Shown here piece by piece: positions 42,398-51,675 of a stretch of 64,000 nt of DNA. Source of the stretch: Arthrobacter sp. AFG7.2 (lineage in GTDB: Bacteria > Actinomycetota > Actinomycetes > Actinomycetales > Micrococcaceae); contig NZ_PJMB01000002.1 in the NCBI RefSeq assembly GCF_002892835.1, positions 248,001 through 312,000 of the forward strand, written 5' to 3'. A program made the translations under genes and the position numbers. How positions within the stretch are numbered: the first letter of the stretch is position 1; every line of letters starts with the position of its first letter. The notes under the pieces were generated by a model that saw only the letters and a program-made list of their open reading frames with translations, searched no databases and was not told the DNA's origin.

Positions 42398-43525
42398 CTA
42401 CAGGTTACCGAGCCGGTCCCGGAGCTTGGCGAACATACCGCCGCTGGCAGCAAGCTTGCCGTCGGTGATCTGTTCCCCGCGAAGCTTAGCGAGCTGCCGC
42501 ATCAGGTCTTCCTGGGCAGCATCAAGCCTGGCGGGCGTGTCCACCTGGAGGTGCACTTTCAGGTCGCCGCGCCCATACCCGCGGAGGTGTGTCACGCCAA
42601 GGCCGCGGAGAGTGATGATCTCACCGGACTGGGTGCCTGGCTTGACATCTATGTCCTGGGTTCCGTCAAAAGTTTCCAGGCTCACTTCCGTGCCGAGGGC
42701 GGCGGCCGTCATGGGGATATGCAGGGTGGCATGGAGATCGTCGTTGTCGCGGACATAGGTTGCGTCGTTGTTGACGCGGATCTCGACGTACAAGTCACCG
42801 GCGGGGCCGCCCGCCGGGCCTGCTTCCCCCTGGCCTGAAAGCTGGATGCGGGTACCGGTGGCCACGCCGGCGGGAACCTTGATGGTCAGCGAACGGCGGC
42901 TCCGGATACGGCCCTGGCCGCTGCACTCGTTGCAGGGATCCTTGATGACCGTGCCGAAGCCCTCGCACGTCCCGCAGGGCGCAGCGGTCATGACCTGTCC
43001 CAGAATCGAGCGGACGGCGCGCTGGACCTGGCCGCTGCCGCCACAGATGTCACAGCGTTCGGGCTGGGTGCCCGGCTGGCAGCAGGAACCGTCACAGGTG
43101 GGGCAGGTGACGGCTGTATCAACTTCCAGCTTCTTGTTGACGCCGAACACAGCATCACGGAGTTCGATCCGCACACTGATCAAGGCGTCCTGTCCGCGCC
43201 GGACGCGGGAGGCCGGGCCCGTGGTGCCGCCGGCGCCGAAGAACGTGTCGAAAATGTCCTGGAACGCGAAGCCCTGGCCGGCGTATCCTCCGCCTCCGAA
43301 GCCGTTGTCCGTGCCGTTTTCGTTGCCGGTGGTGTCGTATACCCGCCGCTTCTGCGGGTCCGAGAGAACTTCGTAGGCGTGGGTGACTGCCTTGAAGCGG
43401 TCGGACGCGTCTTCACCCGGGTTGACGTCCGGGTGGAGTGTGCGGGCCAGCTTCCGGTAGGCCTTCTTGATTTCTTCTCCCGTGGCCTCCGGTGAGACTC
43501 CAAGGACGTCGTAATGGCTGCTCAA
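42398..43525 (-). CDS. dnaJ: Chaperone protein DnaJ
   Basis: DnaJ is the Hsp40 co-chaperone that stimulates DnaK. The 375-residue protein has the J domain with HPD at 31-33, a short G/F-rich region ([11 protein letters not shown]), and four zinc-finger repeats: [23 protein letters not shown] and CNECSGQG. The C-terminal substrate domain follows. The zinc repeat CDGS-C is a slight departure from CxGxG. It follows hrcA, so this is the DnaJ2-type copy under HrcA rather than the one in the dnaK operon. The TTG start has AAGGAAGAG upstream. Confidence 0.95.
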   Translation of the reverse strand: MSSHYDVLGVSPEATGEEIKKAYRKLARTLHPDVNPGEDASDRFKAVTHAYEVLSDPQKRRVYDTTGNENGTDNGFGGGGYAGQGFAFQDIFDTFFGAGGTTGPASRVRRGQDALISVRIELRDAVFGVNKKLEVDTAVTCPTCDGSCCQPGTQPERCDICGGSGQVQRAVRSILGQVMTAAPCGTCEGFGTVIKDPCNECSGQGRIRSRRSLTIKVPAGVATGTRIQLSGQGEAGPAGGPAGDLYVEIRVNNDATYVRDNDDLHATLHIPMTAAALGTEVSLETFDGTQDIDVKPGTQSGEIITLRGLGVTHLRGYGRGDLKVHLQVDTPARLDAAQEDLMRQLAKLRGEQITDGKLAASGGMFAKLRDRLGNL

Positions 43526-43606
43526 AGTTCGTATCTCTTCCTTGTTGTACTGCCTGCAGTTGGACTGCCGGAAATGCTTGGGGTCCCGGCAGCGCCGGGA
43601 TGATTG

Positions 43607-44620
43607 TCAGGGTCCGAGAATCCGTGAAAGGTAACGGGCAACGGCCCTGACGGCGGCCATGGTGGTTGGGTAATCCATTCTTGTCGGTCCCAGCACGCCG
43701 ATTTTCGCCACGCTGTCCGGACCGTACCCGGTGGCCACGACGGATGCCTCGGCAAGGCCGTCGTAGGGATTTTCGCGGCCGATGCTGACGGCTACGCCAC
43801 GGGGATCCTGCGCCATCTCACTGAGCAGGCGGAGCATGACTACCTGCTCCTCCAGGGCCTCCAGCACAGGACCAATGCTGAGCGGGAAGTCCACATTGGA
43901 CCGGGCCAGGTTGGCAGTGCCCGCCATGACCATACGGTCCTCGCGGCTGCTCTGGGCAAGGCCCTCAAGGCCTGCGGCGAGGGCCTGGGCGGCCTGCCGT
44001 TGCGCCTGCCCGGCTGTGGCCACCACTGCCGGAAGGGACTGGGCGAGCTGGCTCAGCGGGGTGCCGGAAAGCGAGCCAAGGAACCGCGCCCTCAGGCCGG
44101 CAAGGGCCTCGTCCCCCAGTTCCTGCCCGACGTCGATAACGCGCTGCTCCACCTTGCCGCTGTTGGCGATCAGCACCACCAGCACTTTCCGCGGAGCGAG
44201 CAGGACGAACTCGATGTGGCGGACCAGTGCCCGGCTGAGGTGCGGGTACTGGACCACGGCAACCTGGTTGGTCAGCTGGGACAGCAGGCGGACGGTGCGG
44301 TCCAGCACATCGTCCAGGTCATCGGATCCTTCAAGTAAAGACTGGATGGCGCGGCGCTCGGCCTGGGAGAGCGGCTTGACCGCCGAGATCTGGTCAACAA
44401 ACAGCCGGTAGCCCTTATCCGTGGGGATGCGGCCGGCGCTGGTGTGAGGAGCGGTGATCAGGCCTTCTTCCTCCAGGGCCGCCATGTCATTCCTGATCGT
44501 TGCGCTGGACACACCGAGACGGTGCCGCTCCACCAGGGCCTTGGACCCCACGGGTTCGCGGGAGTGGACGTAGTCCTCCACGATGGCACGCAGTACTTCA
44601 AGCTTGCGTGGCTCGCTCAC
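43607..44620 (-). CDS. hrcA: Heat-inducible transcription repressor HrcA
   Basis: HrcA binds CIRCE and represses chaperone genes until heat or unfolded protein titrates GroE. In the 337-residue protein the N-terminal winged helix is [20 protein letters not shown] with [20 protein letters not shown]. The GYRLFVDQI and [17 protein letters not shown] motifs are typical of the central and C-terminal domains. The GTG at 44620 follows GGAGGTGGAGT and fixes the start; the frame is open further up. A CIRCE element lies 60 bases upstream, showing autoregulation. Confidence 0.96.
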   Translation of the reverse strand: MSEPRKLEVLRAIVEDYVHSREPVGSKALVERHRLGVSSATIRNDMAALEEEGLITAPHTSAGRIPTDKGYRLFVDQISAVKPLSQAERRAIQSLLEGSDDLDDVLDRTVRLLSQLTNQVAVVQYPHLSRALVRHIEFVLLAPRKVLVVLIANSGKVEQRVIDVGQELGDEALAGLRARFLGSLSGTPLSQLAQSLPAVVATAGQAQRQAAQALAAGLEGLAQSSREDRMVMAGTANLARSNVDFPLSIGPVLEALEEQVVMLRLLSEMAQDPRGVAVSIGRENPYDGLAEASVVATGYGPDSVAKIGVLGPTRMDYPTTMAAVRAVARYLSRILGP

Positions 44621-44679
44621 ACTCCACCTCCATCCAGGGTTACGGGGGCCGTGCCGCCCGCACTGTGCCGCCTCAAGGG

Positions 44680-44706
44680 TTAGCACTCGACATGCCTCAG
44701 TGCTAA
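44680..44706. promoter_or_regulatory. CIRCE operator
   Basis: TTAGCACTC, nine bases, then CAGTGCTAA; the consensus is TTAGCACTC-N9-GAGTGCTAA, so there is a single mismatch in the second arm. It lies between the hrcA start and a minus-strand -10-like CATAAT. Confidence 0.92.
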
Positions 44707-44796
44707 CAGTCTATTATGCCTCCGCCCGTTGCTAGCATTGGTACCGCTCCGGGCGAAATTCCGGACCTGTGATCGAGCGCTAGGCGGAGTGAATCC

Positions 44797-45645
44797 ATGC
44801 AGTACCAGAACTGGGGTCCCCAGGACATGTCCGCTCCGACGAAGGCCAAGCTGCCTGAGGTGCCGGTTGAACGGGGAATGGTCCTTGAAGACGTCCAGTC
44901 CGGCTGGGTGGGCGCGGTCATCCGCGTGGAAAAGTCAGGCGGAATGCATGTGGTGGCCCTGGAGGACCGGCGGGGGAAATCCCGGTCCTTCCGGCTGGGC
45001 TTCGGATTCCTCCTGGACGGGCAGGCCATCAAGCTCCTGCCGCCCGCCCCGCGGCAGGCACCGGGCGCCGTCGCGGGCAGGACCGCGTCAGGTTCGGTCC
45101 GCGTTGCCGGTCAGCGGGCGCAGGTGGCCAAGGCCAGCCGGATCTGGGTGGAGGGAAAGCACGACGCCGAACTGGTGGAAAAGGTCTGGGGAGACGACCT
45201 GCGGGTGGAGGGCATCGTCGTCGAGCCCCTGCACGGCATTGACGACCTGGCGGCGGCTGTGGCTGAGTTCAACCCTGGACCGGGCCGGCGCCTTGGGGTG
45301 CTGGTGGACCACCTGGTCCCGGACTCCAAGGAATCCCGGATTGCGGACGCCGTCATGGCCTCACCCGGCGCTGCCGGGAACGTGCTGATTGTCGGGCACC
45401 CCTACGTGGATGTCTGGCAGGCCATCCGCCCCGCTGTCCTGGGCATTGAACAGTGGCCCGTGGTGCCGCGCGGGCAGGACTGGAAGACCGGCATCCTTGC
45501 AGCGTTCGGCTGGCCCCACGCCACGAAGGAGGACATCGGACTCGGATGGCAAAAGCTTCTGGGCGCAGTCCGCACCTACGCGGACCTGGAAGCCTCTTTG
45601 CTGGGGAGGGTGGAGGAAGTTATTGACTTCCTCACCGTTCCCTGA
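44797..45645 (+). CDS. DUF3097 protein (TOPRIM-like)
   Basis: The 282-residue protein of a family restricted to actinobacteria has an N-terminal beta-rich module (GMVLEDVQSGWVGAVIRVEK, RKGKSRSFRLGFGF-type pattern). A segment resembling a TOPRIM fold follows: RIWVEGKHDAELVEKVWGDD and then LGVLVDHLVPDSKES, with acidic residues where TOPRIM metal ligands would be. GNVLIVGHPYVDVWQAIRP and WKTGILAAFGW are conserved in the family. The function is unknown; a nucleic-acid-processing role is only a structural guess. The ATG has GGCGGAGTG upstream. It diverges from hrcA. Confidence 0.85.
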   Translation: MQYQNWGPQDMSAPTKAKLPEVPVERGMVLEDVQSGWVGAVIRVEKSGGMHVVALEDRRGKSRSFRLGFGFLLDGQAIKLLPPAPRQAPGAVAGRTASGSVRVAGQRAQVAKASRIWVEGKHDAELVEKVWGDDLRVEGIVVEPLHGIDDLAAAVAEFNPGPGRRLGVLVDHLVPDSKESRIADAVMASPGAAGNVLIVGHPYVDVWQAIRPAVLGIEQWPVVPRGQDWKTGILAAFGWPHATKEDIGLGWQKLLGAVRTYADLEASLLGRVEEVIDFLTVP

Positions 45646-45795
45646 CGGCACCTCCGGTCCCGTGTCGGGCCTCCCGCGCCGGGTTGGGCGCCGGAAGCCA
45701 GTATTCTTGGTACTGCGGATCCTGCGACGTTTGCAGTCCGCTGCAACCCCTATGAACTCTTAGCCAGCACCATTGCACCTCAGAAGGAACAGACT

Positions 45796-46215
45796 GTGGC
45801 ACAAAACGCACGCGATCACAGGGACGCCCAGGGCGGCCAGGGCCGCTCGGAATACCACGGCGTTCCGGCGAATGCGCTGCCCCTGACAGCCAGCGAAGAC
45901 CGGCAGTGGGCCACAATGGCGCACTTCGGTGGCATTCTTGGCTGTGTGCCCGCGCTGCTGATTTACCTGATCTTCCGGGACCGTGGTCCCTTCACCGCGC
46001 AGGAGTCCAAGGAAGCGCTGAACTTCAGCCTGCCGCCCACCATCGCCGCCGTGGTTGCGAACGTCCTGGTGTTCGTCCCGGTGATCGGCAACATTTTCGC
46101 CGTAATTGCCACGCTGATCTGGATTGCCCTGACCTGTTACGCCGTCGCGGCCGGCATCCACGTCAATAAGGGGCAGCCGCACCGCTACCAGTACAACCTC
46201 CGCTGGATCAAGTAA
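45796..46215 (+). CDS. DUF4870 membrane protein
   Basis: The 139-residue Tic20-like DUF4870 protein begins with a polar N terminus of about 35 residues. WATMAHFGGILGCVPALLIY (helix 1) leads into DRGPFTAQESKEALNFSL, the characteristic polar loop. Two further helices cover the VVANVLVFVPVIGNIFAVIA stretch, and the protein ends GQPHRYQYNLRWIK. The function is unknown. The GTG start follows AGAAGGAACAGACT. It ends 37 bases from the converging hemW. Confidence 0.88.
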   Translation: MAQNARDHRDAQGGQGRSEYHGVPANALPLTASEDRQWATMAHFGGILGCVPALLIYLIFRDRGPFTAQESKEALNFSLPPTIAAVVANVLVFVPVIGNIFAVIATLIWIALTCYAVAAGIHVNKGQPHRYQYNLRWIK

Positions 46216-46252
46216 CCGGGCAGCATTGCTTTAAAACGCCTTGCTGCAGGGA

Positions 46253-47482
46253 TCAGTCCGGCAGGACCCTCCGGACCACTGCGTCCGCCAGCAGCCTGCC
46301 CTTGAGCGTAAGGATGAGCCTGCCCTTGAAAGCGGCGGCAGGATCCACCAGCCCTTCTGCGATGAGGCCTGCTACCTCGCGCCTTCCTGCGGCGTCCAGC
46401 GAGGAAACCTCGAGGCCGGACTGGAGGCGTACCTCCAGCATCACCCGTTCCATATTCCGTGTTTCCTCGTCCAGGGTTTCCCTGCCGGCCGCCGGTGACA
46501 CTCCCTGCGCCAGACGTCCGGCGTAGGCCGTGGGGTGCTTGACGTTCCACCAGCGGACCCCGCCCACGTGGGAGTGGGCCCCGGGTCCGATCCCCCACCA
46601 GTCGTCGCCGCGCCAGTAGGCGAGGTTGTGGCGGCAGGCCTGATCCGGCGTGCGGGCCCAGTTGCTGACCTCGTACCAGCCCAGGCCGGCTTTGGTGATC
46701 AGTTCGTCGGCGAGTTCGTATTTGTCGGCGTGGTCGTCGTCGTCGATGCCGGGAACTTCACCACGGCGGATCTGGGCGGCCAGTTTGGTACCGTCCTCCA
46801 CGATCAGTGCGTAGGCGCTGACGTGGTCCGGCTCGTAGGAGAGCGCCGTCTCGAGGGAAAACCTCCAGTCATCCAGGGACTCCCCCGGCGTGCCGTAGAT
46901 GAGGTCCAGGCTCACGGCCAGTCCAGCGTCACGTGCCCACTGCACCACCTGCGGCACGCGGCTGGGCGTGTGGGTCCGGTCCAGGACCTTCAGGACATGC
47001 GGAACGGCGGACTGCATGCCGAACGAAATCCGCGTGAACCCGGCATTTTTCAGGATCACGAGGGATTCAGGGGTGACGGAGTCCGGGTTGGCCTCCGTGG
47101 TGACCTCGGCACCCTCCTCGATCCCCCACTCGCCGATGGCGCGCCTGAGGATCAGGGCCAGGTCCTCCGCCGGGAGCAGCGTTGGCGTCCCGCCCCCGAA
47201 AAAGACCGTGCTGAGGGGCCGCGCAGGAAGGCCCGAACCGGCAAGGACTTTAGCGGCCAGGGACACCTCCGAGGCAGCGGTTGCGGCATACGCGTCCTGC
47301 GAGGCCCCGCCGCCGAGCTCGGTGGCGGTATAGGTGTTGAAGTCGCAGTAACCGCAGCGCACAGCGCAGAACGGGATGTGGACATAGAGCCCGAACGCCC
47401 GTGCCGCCGCACCGTCAGCTGCCTGTGGAGGCAGGAGACCGTCCGGCGGCGCCGGGTCGCCGAGGGGAAGAACGCTAGGCAT
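46253..47482 (-). CDS. hemW: Radical SAM heme chaperone HemW
   Basis: HemW, long annotated as oxygen-independent coproporphyrinogen III oxidase, binds heme and delivers it to target proteins. The 409-residue protein has the radical-SAM cluster motif in VHIPFCAVRCGYCDFNTY (CxxxCxxC; the final CxF is the usual aromatic). FFGGGTPTLLPAEDLALILR and TTEANPDSVTPESL follow, then the C-terminal HemN_C domain. It lacks the extra N-terminal cysteine region of true HemN. It follows lepA on the same strand with 36 bases between, the usual lepA-hemW-hrcA order interrupted here. Confidence 0.93.
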   Translation of the reverse strand: MPSVLPLGDPAPPDGLLPPQAADGAAARAFGLYVHIPFCAVRCGYCDFNTYTATELGGGASQDAYAATAASEVSLAAKVLAGSGLPARPLSTVFFGGGTPTLLPAEDLALILRRAIGEWGIEEGAEVTTEANPDSVTPESLVILKNAGFTRISFGMQSAVPHVLKVLDRTHTPSRVPQVVQWARDAGLAVSLDLIYGTPGESLDDWRFSLETALSYEPDHVSAYALIVEDGTKLAAQIRRGEVPGIDDDDHADKYELADELITKAGLGWYEVSNWARTPDQACRHNLAYWRGDDWWGIGPGAHSHVGGVRWWNVKHPTAYAGRLAQGVSPAAGRETLDEETRNMERVMLEVRLQSGLEVSSLDAAGRREVAGLIAEGLVDPAAAFKGRLILTLKGRLLADAVVRRVLPD

Positions 47483-47518
47483 TGCAGGGGCCTCCGGTGC
47501 AGCCGGACGCTGTGTTCA

Positions 47519-49372
47519 CTACTTCCTGGCCTTGTCCTTGGATTCGTCGGTGGTAAGCGCGGCAATGAAGGCTTCCTGGGGGACCTCGACGCGGCCCACC
47601 ATCTTCATGCGCTTCTTGCCTTCCTTCTGCTTTTCCAGCAGTTTGCGCTTGCGGGAGATGTCTCCGCCGTAGCACTTGGCGAGTACGTCCTTGCGGATGG
47701 CGCGGATGCTTTCGCGGGCAATGATCCTGGAGCCGATGGCTGCCTGAATGGGCACCTCGAACTGCTGGCGGGGAATGAGTTCACGCAGCTTGGTGGTCAT
47801 CATGACCCCGTAGGCGTAGGCCTTGTCGCGGTGGGTGATGGCGGAAAACGCATCCACCTGCTCGCCCTGGAGCATGATGTCCACCTTGACGAGGTCGGCC
47901 ACCTGGTCGCCGTCGGCCTTCCAGTCCAGGGACCCGTAGCCGCGGGTTTTGGACTTGAGGATGTCGAAGAAGTCGAACACAATCTCCGCCAGCGGCAGGC
48001 GGTACCGGATTTCCACCCGGTCCTCGGACAGGTAGTCCATGCCGCCCATCACGCCGCGGCGGCTCTGGCACAGTTCCATGATTGCGCCGACGAATTCGTT
48101 CGGAGCGAGGATGGTGGCGGACACCATCGGTTCGCGGACCTCGTGGATCTTGCCGGAGGGGTATTCGCTGGGGTTGGTCACATGGACCACCTTCTTGTCC
48201 TCCAGCGTCACTTCGTATTCCACGTTGGGGGCGGTGGAAATCAGGTCCAGGTTGTATTCGCGCTCGAGCCGTTCGCGGGTGATTTCGAGGTGGAGCAGTC
48301 CAAGGAAGCCCACGCGGAATCCGAAGCCCAGTGCCGCGGAAGTCTCAGGCTCGTACACAAGCGCGGCATCATTCAGCATCAGCTTTTCCAGGGCATCGCG
48401 CAGCACCGGGTAGTCGGTTCCATCCAGCGGGTACAGGCCTGAGAACACCATGGGTTTGGCGTCGGCATAGCCGGGGAGCGAGTCCGCGGCCGGCTTGGCG
48501 AGGTTGGTGACGGTGTCGCCGACCTTGGACAGGCGCACGTCCTTCACGCCGGTGATGAGGTAGCCGACCTCGCCGACGCCCAATCCCTTGGAGGGGGTGG
48601 GTTCCGGTGAACTGACGCCGATCTCAAGGAGTTCGTGGGTGGCGCGGGTGGACATCATCTGGATGCGTTCCCGGGGGTGGAGCATGCCGTCCACCACGCG
48701 GACGTAGGTAACCACGCCGCGGTAGGTGTCGTAGACGGAGTCGAAGATCATTGCGCGCGCCGGGGCGTTGGCGTCGCCTTCCGGAGCCGGCAGGTCCCGG
48801 ACGATTTTGTCCAGCAGCGGCTCAACGCCCATGCCGGTCTTCCCCGAGACGCGCAGCACGTCCTCCGGGTCGCCGCCGATGAGGCTGGCCAGTTCCGCCG
48901 CGTACTTCTCCGGCTGCGCTGCCGGCAGGTCGATCTTGTTCAAAACGGGGATGATCGTGAGGTTGTTTTCCATCGCCAGGTACAGGTTGGCGAGGGTCTG
49001 GGCCTCGATGCCCTGAGCCGCGTCCACCAGGAGGATGGCTCCTTCGCAGGCTGCGAGGGAGCGGGAGACCTCGTAGGTGAAGTCGACGTGACCCGGCGTG
49101 TCGATCATGTTGAGCGCGTAGCTCTTGCCATCCAGTTCCCACGGCATCCGGACCGCCTGGGACTTGATGGTGATACCGCGTTCGCGTTCGATGTCCATCC
49201 GGTCCAGGTACTGGGCCTTCATGTCACGGGGCTGGACCACACCGGTCAACTGAAGCATCCGGTCTGCCAGGGTGGACTTACCGTGGTCAATGTGCGCGAT
49301 GATACAGAAATTCCGAATAATGGCCGGATCTGTCGCGGCGGGCACCGGGGCGGTGCGGGCCATGGGAGACAC
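47519..49372 (-). CDS. lepA: Elongation factor 4 (LepA)
   Basis: LepA is a translational GTPase that can back-translocate ribosomes under stress. The 617-residue protein has G1 [10 protein letters not shown]2 [14 protein letters not shown] and G3 DTPGHVDF, then the G4 region [16 protein letters not shown]-like domains and the unique C-terminal domain end [16 protein letters not shown] and [10 protein letters not shown]. The GTG at 49372 follows AAGGACCCTGC; an ATG three codons later is possible. It diverges from the PemK-like gene. Confidence 0.97.
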   Translation of the reverse strand: MSPMARTAPVPAATDPAIIRNFCIIAHIDHGKSTLADRMLQLTGVVQPRDMKAQYLDRMDIERERGITIKSQAVRMPWELDGKSYALNMIDTPGHVDFTYEVSRSLAACEGAILLVDAAQGIEAQTLANLYLAMENNLTIIPVLNKIDLPAAQPEKYAAELASLIGGDPEDVLRVSGKTGMGVEPLLDKIVRDLPAPEGDANAPARAMIFDSVYDTYRGVVTYVRVVDGMLHPRERIQMMSTRATHELLEIGVSSPEPTPSKGLGVGEVGYLITGVKDVRLSKVGDTVTNLAKPAADSLPGYADAKPMVFSGLYPLDGTDYPVLRDALEKLMLNDAALVYEPETSAALGFGFRVGFLGLLHLEITRERLEREYNLDLISTAPNVEYEVTLEDKKVVHVTNPSEYPSGKIHEVREPMVSATILAPNEFVGAIMELCQSRRGVMGGMDYLSEDRVEIRYRLPLAEIVFDFFDILKSKTRGYGSLDWKADGDQVADLVKVDIMLQGEQVDAFSAITHRDKAYAYGVMMTTKLRELIPRQQFEVPIQAAIGSRIIARESIRAIRKDVLAKCYGGDISRKRKLLEKQKEGKKRMKMVGRVEVPQEAFIAALTTDESKDKARK

Positions 49373-49548
49373 GCAGGGTCCTTACTGTTGGCATTTCCAC
49401 GGCCACCGCCGGGGCGCACCGTGGGCGGCCCGCGGACAGGCCGCACATTTTCAACCTCCAGTGTCCCACGTCATTGCCCGCCATACCGCATCTTGGCCCG
49501 GTTGCAGCCGTCATTCCCCTATCCGGAAGGCAGCTATAAGGTGGCGGG

Positions 49549-50112
49549 ATGGTTTTCACTCTCCGTTCACTGCAGGACGCCGTCAGGACAGGCCTTCGGG
49601 TACTCCGTAAGGCGGGAAGTAATGCCGGGACACCTGCCCGCCATCCCTCGCCGGGCCGCAAGGCGCCAATGTCCGGTGGAGGACGGCTCCCGGGCGGCCC
49701 TGGTGCGGGCGATACATATCCAGGGGACTACCAGGGAAGGTTCACCGTCCGCTATGCAGCAACACCAAACGGAAAACCGGACCCGGGAGAAGTGGTGTGG
49801 GCGTGGGTGCCTTACGAAGAGGACTACAGCCGCGGAAAGGACCGGCCCGTTCTGCTGGTGGGACACAGCGGCGGATATCTGCTTGGGCTGATGCTGACCA
49901 GCCGGGACCGTGTTCCTGACTCCGGTGCATCCGAAGACTACGTGGACATTGGTGTTGGCGGCTGGGACCGCCAGGGCCGGCCCAGCGAAGCCCGGCTCGA
50001 CCGCATCCTCCAGCTCCAGCCCGACACCATCCGCCGGGAAGGGGCCGTGCTGGACCGGGGCCGTTTCGACAAGGTGGCGGCCGGCCTGCGCCGGCGACAC
50101 GGCTGGCCGTAA
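49549..50112 (+). CDS. PemK/MazF-like protein, solitary
   Basis: The 187-residue protein has a basic, low-complexity N terminus of about 60 residues. The C-terminal domain resembles the PemK/MazF fold: GEVVWAWVPYEEDYSRGKDR, PVLLVGHSGGYLLGLMLTSR and YVDIGVGGWDRQGRPSEARL, then LDRGRFDKVAAGLRRRHGW. MazF toxins cleave mRNA, but no antitoxin gene lies on either side; lepA is divergent and rpsT follows. Housekeeping-like conservation in Micrococcaceae would argue against a classic toxin. The ATG follows AAGGTGGCGGG. Confidence 0.72.
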   Translation: MVFTLRSLQDAVRTGLRVLRKAGSNAGTPARHPSPGRKAPMSGGGRLPGGPGAGDTYPGDYQGRFTVRYAATPNGKPDPGEVVWAWVPYEEDYSRGKDRPVLLVGHSGGYLLGLMLTSRDRVPDSGASEDYVDIGVGGWDRQGRPSEARLDRILQLQPDTIRREGAVLDRGRFDKVAAGLRRRHGWP

Positions 50113-50281
50113 TCCCTGAAATGGCCAGTGCTGCCGCTGACCTGCTATTCTTTATAGCTGTGTGTCCGTGCAGGTCGACGGCCACTGATGGTTGGCCGCC
50201 ATAGGTATCCCCACGCCGCTCAGTCAATGGCCAATCTGAAAGCCCTCTAGACCATTTCCGCATTAAAAAGAGAGTTCACAC

Positions 50282-50542
50282 GTGGCGAATATCAAGTCCC
50301 AGAAGAAGCGCATCCTCACCAACGAGAAGGCACGCCTGCGCAACAACGCAGTCAAGTCCGAGCTGAAGACGGCCATCCGCGCCGTCAACACCGCCGTTGA
50401 GTCCACGGACAAGGATGCAGCTGCTGCTGCCCTGGTTGCTGCCAGCCGCAAGCTGGACAAGGCTGTCAGCAAGGGTGTTCTGCACAAGAACAACGCAGCG
50501 AACCGCAAGTCGGCGATCTCCAAGAAGGTCAACGCACTGTAA
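50282..50542 (+). CDS. rpsT: 30S ribosomal protein S20
   Basis: S20 binds 16S rRNA early in 30S assembly. The 86-residue, lysine/alanine-rich helical protein begins [20 protein letters not shown] and ends [20 protein letters not shown], both invariant features. The GTG start follows AAGAGAG. The upstream 169 bases contain TATTCT (50146-50151) and a short GC hairpin, and could hold a leader of about 120 bases. A strong terminator follows. Confidence 0.98.
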   Translation: MANIKSQKKRILTNEKARLRNNAVKSELKTAIRAVNTAVESTDKDAAAAALVAASRKLDKAVSKGVLHKNNAANRKSAISKKVNAL

Positions 50543-50566
50543 GGTTTCCAGTTCGCCTGAACTGAT

Positions 50567-50602
50567 GGCTGTGGCCGGTACTCTCGGGTACCGGCCACAG
50601 CC
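50567..50602 (+). terminator. Terminator after rpsT
   Basis: A perfect 15-bp stem (50567-50581 with 50588-50602) with a 6-base loop is followed by CTTTAAG. Confidence 0.82.
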
Positions 50603-50658
50603 CTTTAAGCGCTGTGCCGTTGGGTGGGGTGCTGGTTGCTCGTCCCCTTGTTGCCGCC

Positions 50659-51675
50659 CTACCTGCCCTGGACGGACATGGCTATCACGGTCACTGCATG
50701 CTCCACGGCGTAAACAGGGTCGCGGGAGAGCCCTTTGACCTGGGCATCCGCTTCTGCCGTTGCCTGGATGGACCGCACCAGTCCGTCGGGAGTCCACCGC
50801 CGGACATCCCGTTGGGCCTGCTCGACCAGCCAGGGCTGCATGCCCAGCTCCGCTGCTATCTGGGCCGAGGATCCGGATGCTCCTGCCACCCTCGCAACCG
50901 TGCGGAGCTTTGCGGCCAGCGCGGCCACCAGCGGAACAGGGTCCGCTCCGGTGGCGAGGGCATGGCGAAGCGTGGACAGGGCCACGGGAGCATTGCCGGC
51001 CATTGCGGCGTCGGCAACCTTGAAGGCAGTCGCCTCGATGCGCCCGCCGTAGTACTGGTCCACGACGTCGGAGGTTACGGTGGATCCGGCGTCGGCGATC
51101 AGCTGGCTGCAGGCCGCCGCAAGCTCTGAGAGGTTGGCCCCCACCGCGTTCACGAGGGCCTGGACGGCGTCCTGCTCGATGCGCCGGCCGCCGGATTTGA
51201 ACTCAGCGGAGACGAAGGCCATCTTGTCGGCGTCCTTTTTGAGGGGCTGGCAGTCCACCACGGGCCAGCCGCCCTTTTTGACTGCGTCGAGGAGTTTCTT
51301 TCCGCGGACTCCCCCGCCGTGCCGCAGGACCAGGACAGCGTCGGCTTCCGTATGGTCCACATACCGGAGGGCGTCGGCGAGGAAGGCGTCGTTCATGGCC
51401 TCGACGGCCTCCACCTCGATGAGCTTGCTTTCGCCGAAAAGGGATGGGCTGACCTGCATCAGCAGGGTGCCCGGCTCGTAGGATGACGCGTTGATGCGGC
51501 TGACCTCCACGTCCGGGGCGGAGGTCCGCACCTGCGCACGGATCCGGTCCATGGCCCTGATGCCCAGGTACTCCTCCGGGCCGCTGATAAGCACAACCGC
51601 GGCAGGGGTTACATCCCGCCAGGTTGCCGCGTTTGATGCCGGGGAACGGGTTGCTCGCTTTTGTGCAGCGGCCAT
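50659..51675 (-). CDS. holA: DNA polymerase III subunit delta
   Basis: HolA opens the beta clamp in the clamp-loader complex. The 338-residue protein has the N-terminal AAA+-like domain (VVLISGPEEYLGIRAMDRIR, LIEVEAVEAMNDAFLADALR). The helical collar follows, with NLSELAAACSQLI and a VAALAAKLRTVARVAG C-terminal part. The ATG at 51675 has AAAGGAAC upstream. The first 67 bases overlap the 3' end of comEC. The order comEA-comEC-holA-(rpsT) is common in Gram-positive bacteria. Confidence 0.93.
   Translation of the reverse strand: MAAAQKRATRSPASNAATWRDVTPAAVVLISGPEEYLGIRAMDRIRAQVRTSAPDVEVSRINASSYEPGTLLMQVSPSLFGESKLIEVEAVEAMNDAFLADALRYVDHTEADAVLVLRHGGGVRGKKLLDAVKKGGWPVVDCQPLKKDADKMAFVSAEFKSGGRRIEQDAVQALVNAVGANLSELAAACSQLIADAGSTVTSDVVDQYYGGRIEATAFKVADAAMAGNAPVALSTLRHALATGADPVPLVAALAAKLRTVARVAGASGSSAQIAAELGMQPWLVEQAQRDVRRWTPDGLVRSIQATAEADAQVKGLSRDPVYAVEHAVTVIAMSVQGR

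Noticed and set aside
46535..48442. Long plus-strand open frame opposite hemW and lepA
   Set aside because: It spans two clear minus-strand genes and has no start site or family features.
49373..49548. Antitoxin gene for the PemK-like protein
   Set aside because: No open frame of antitoxin size with a start site lies in the upstream gap on either strand.
50113..50281. Structured regulatory RNA or riboswitch ahead of rpsT
   Set aside because: Only one short GC hairpin is visible and no known motif fits; left as an unassigned leader.
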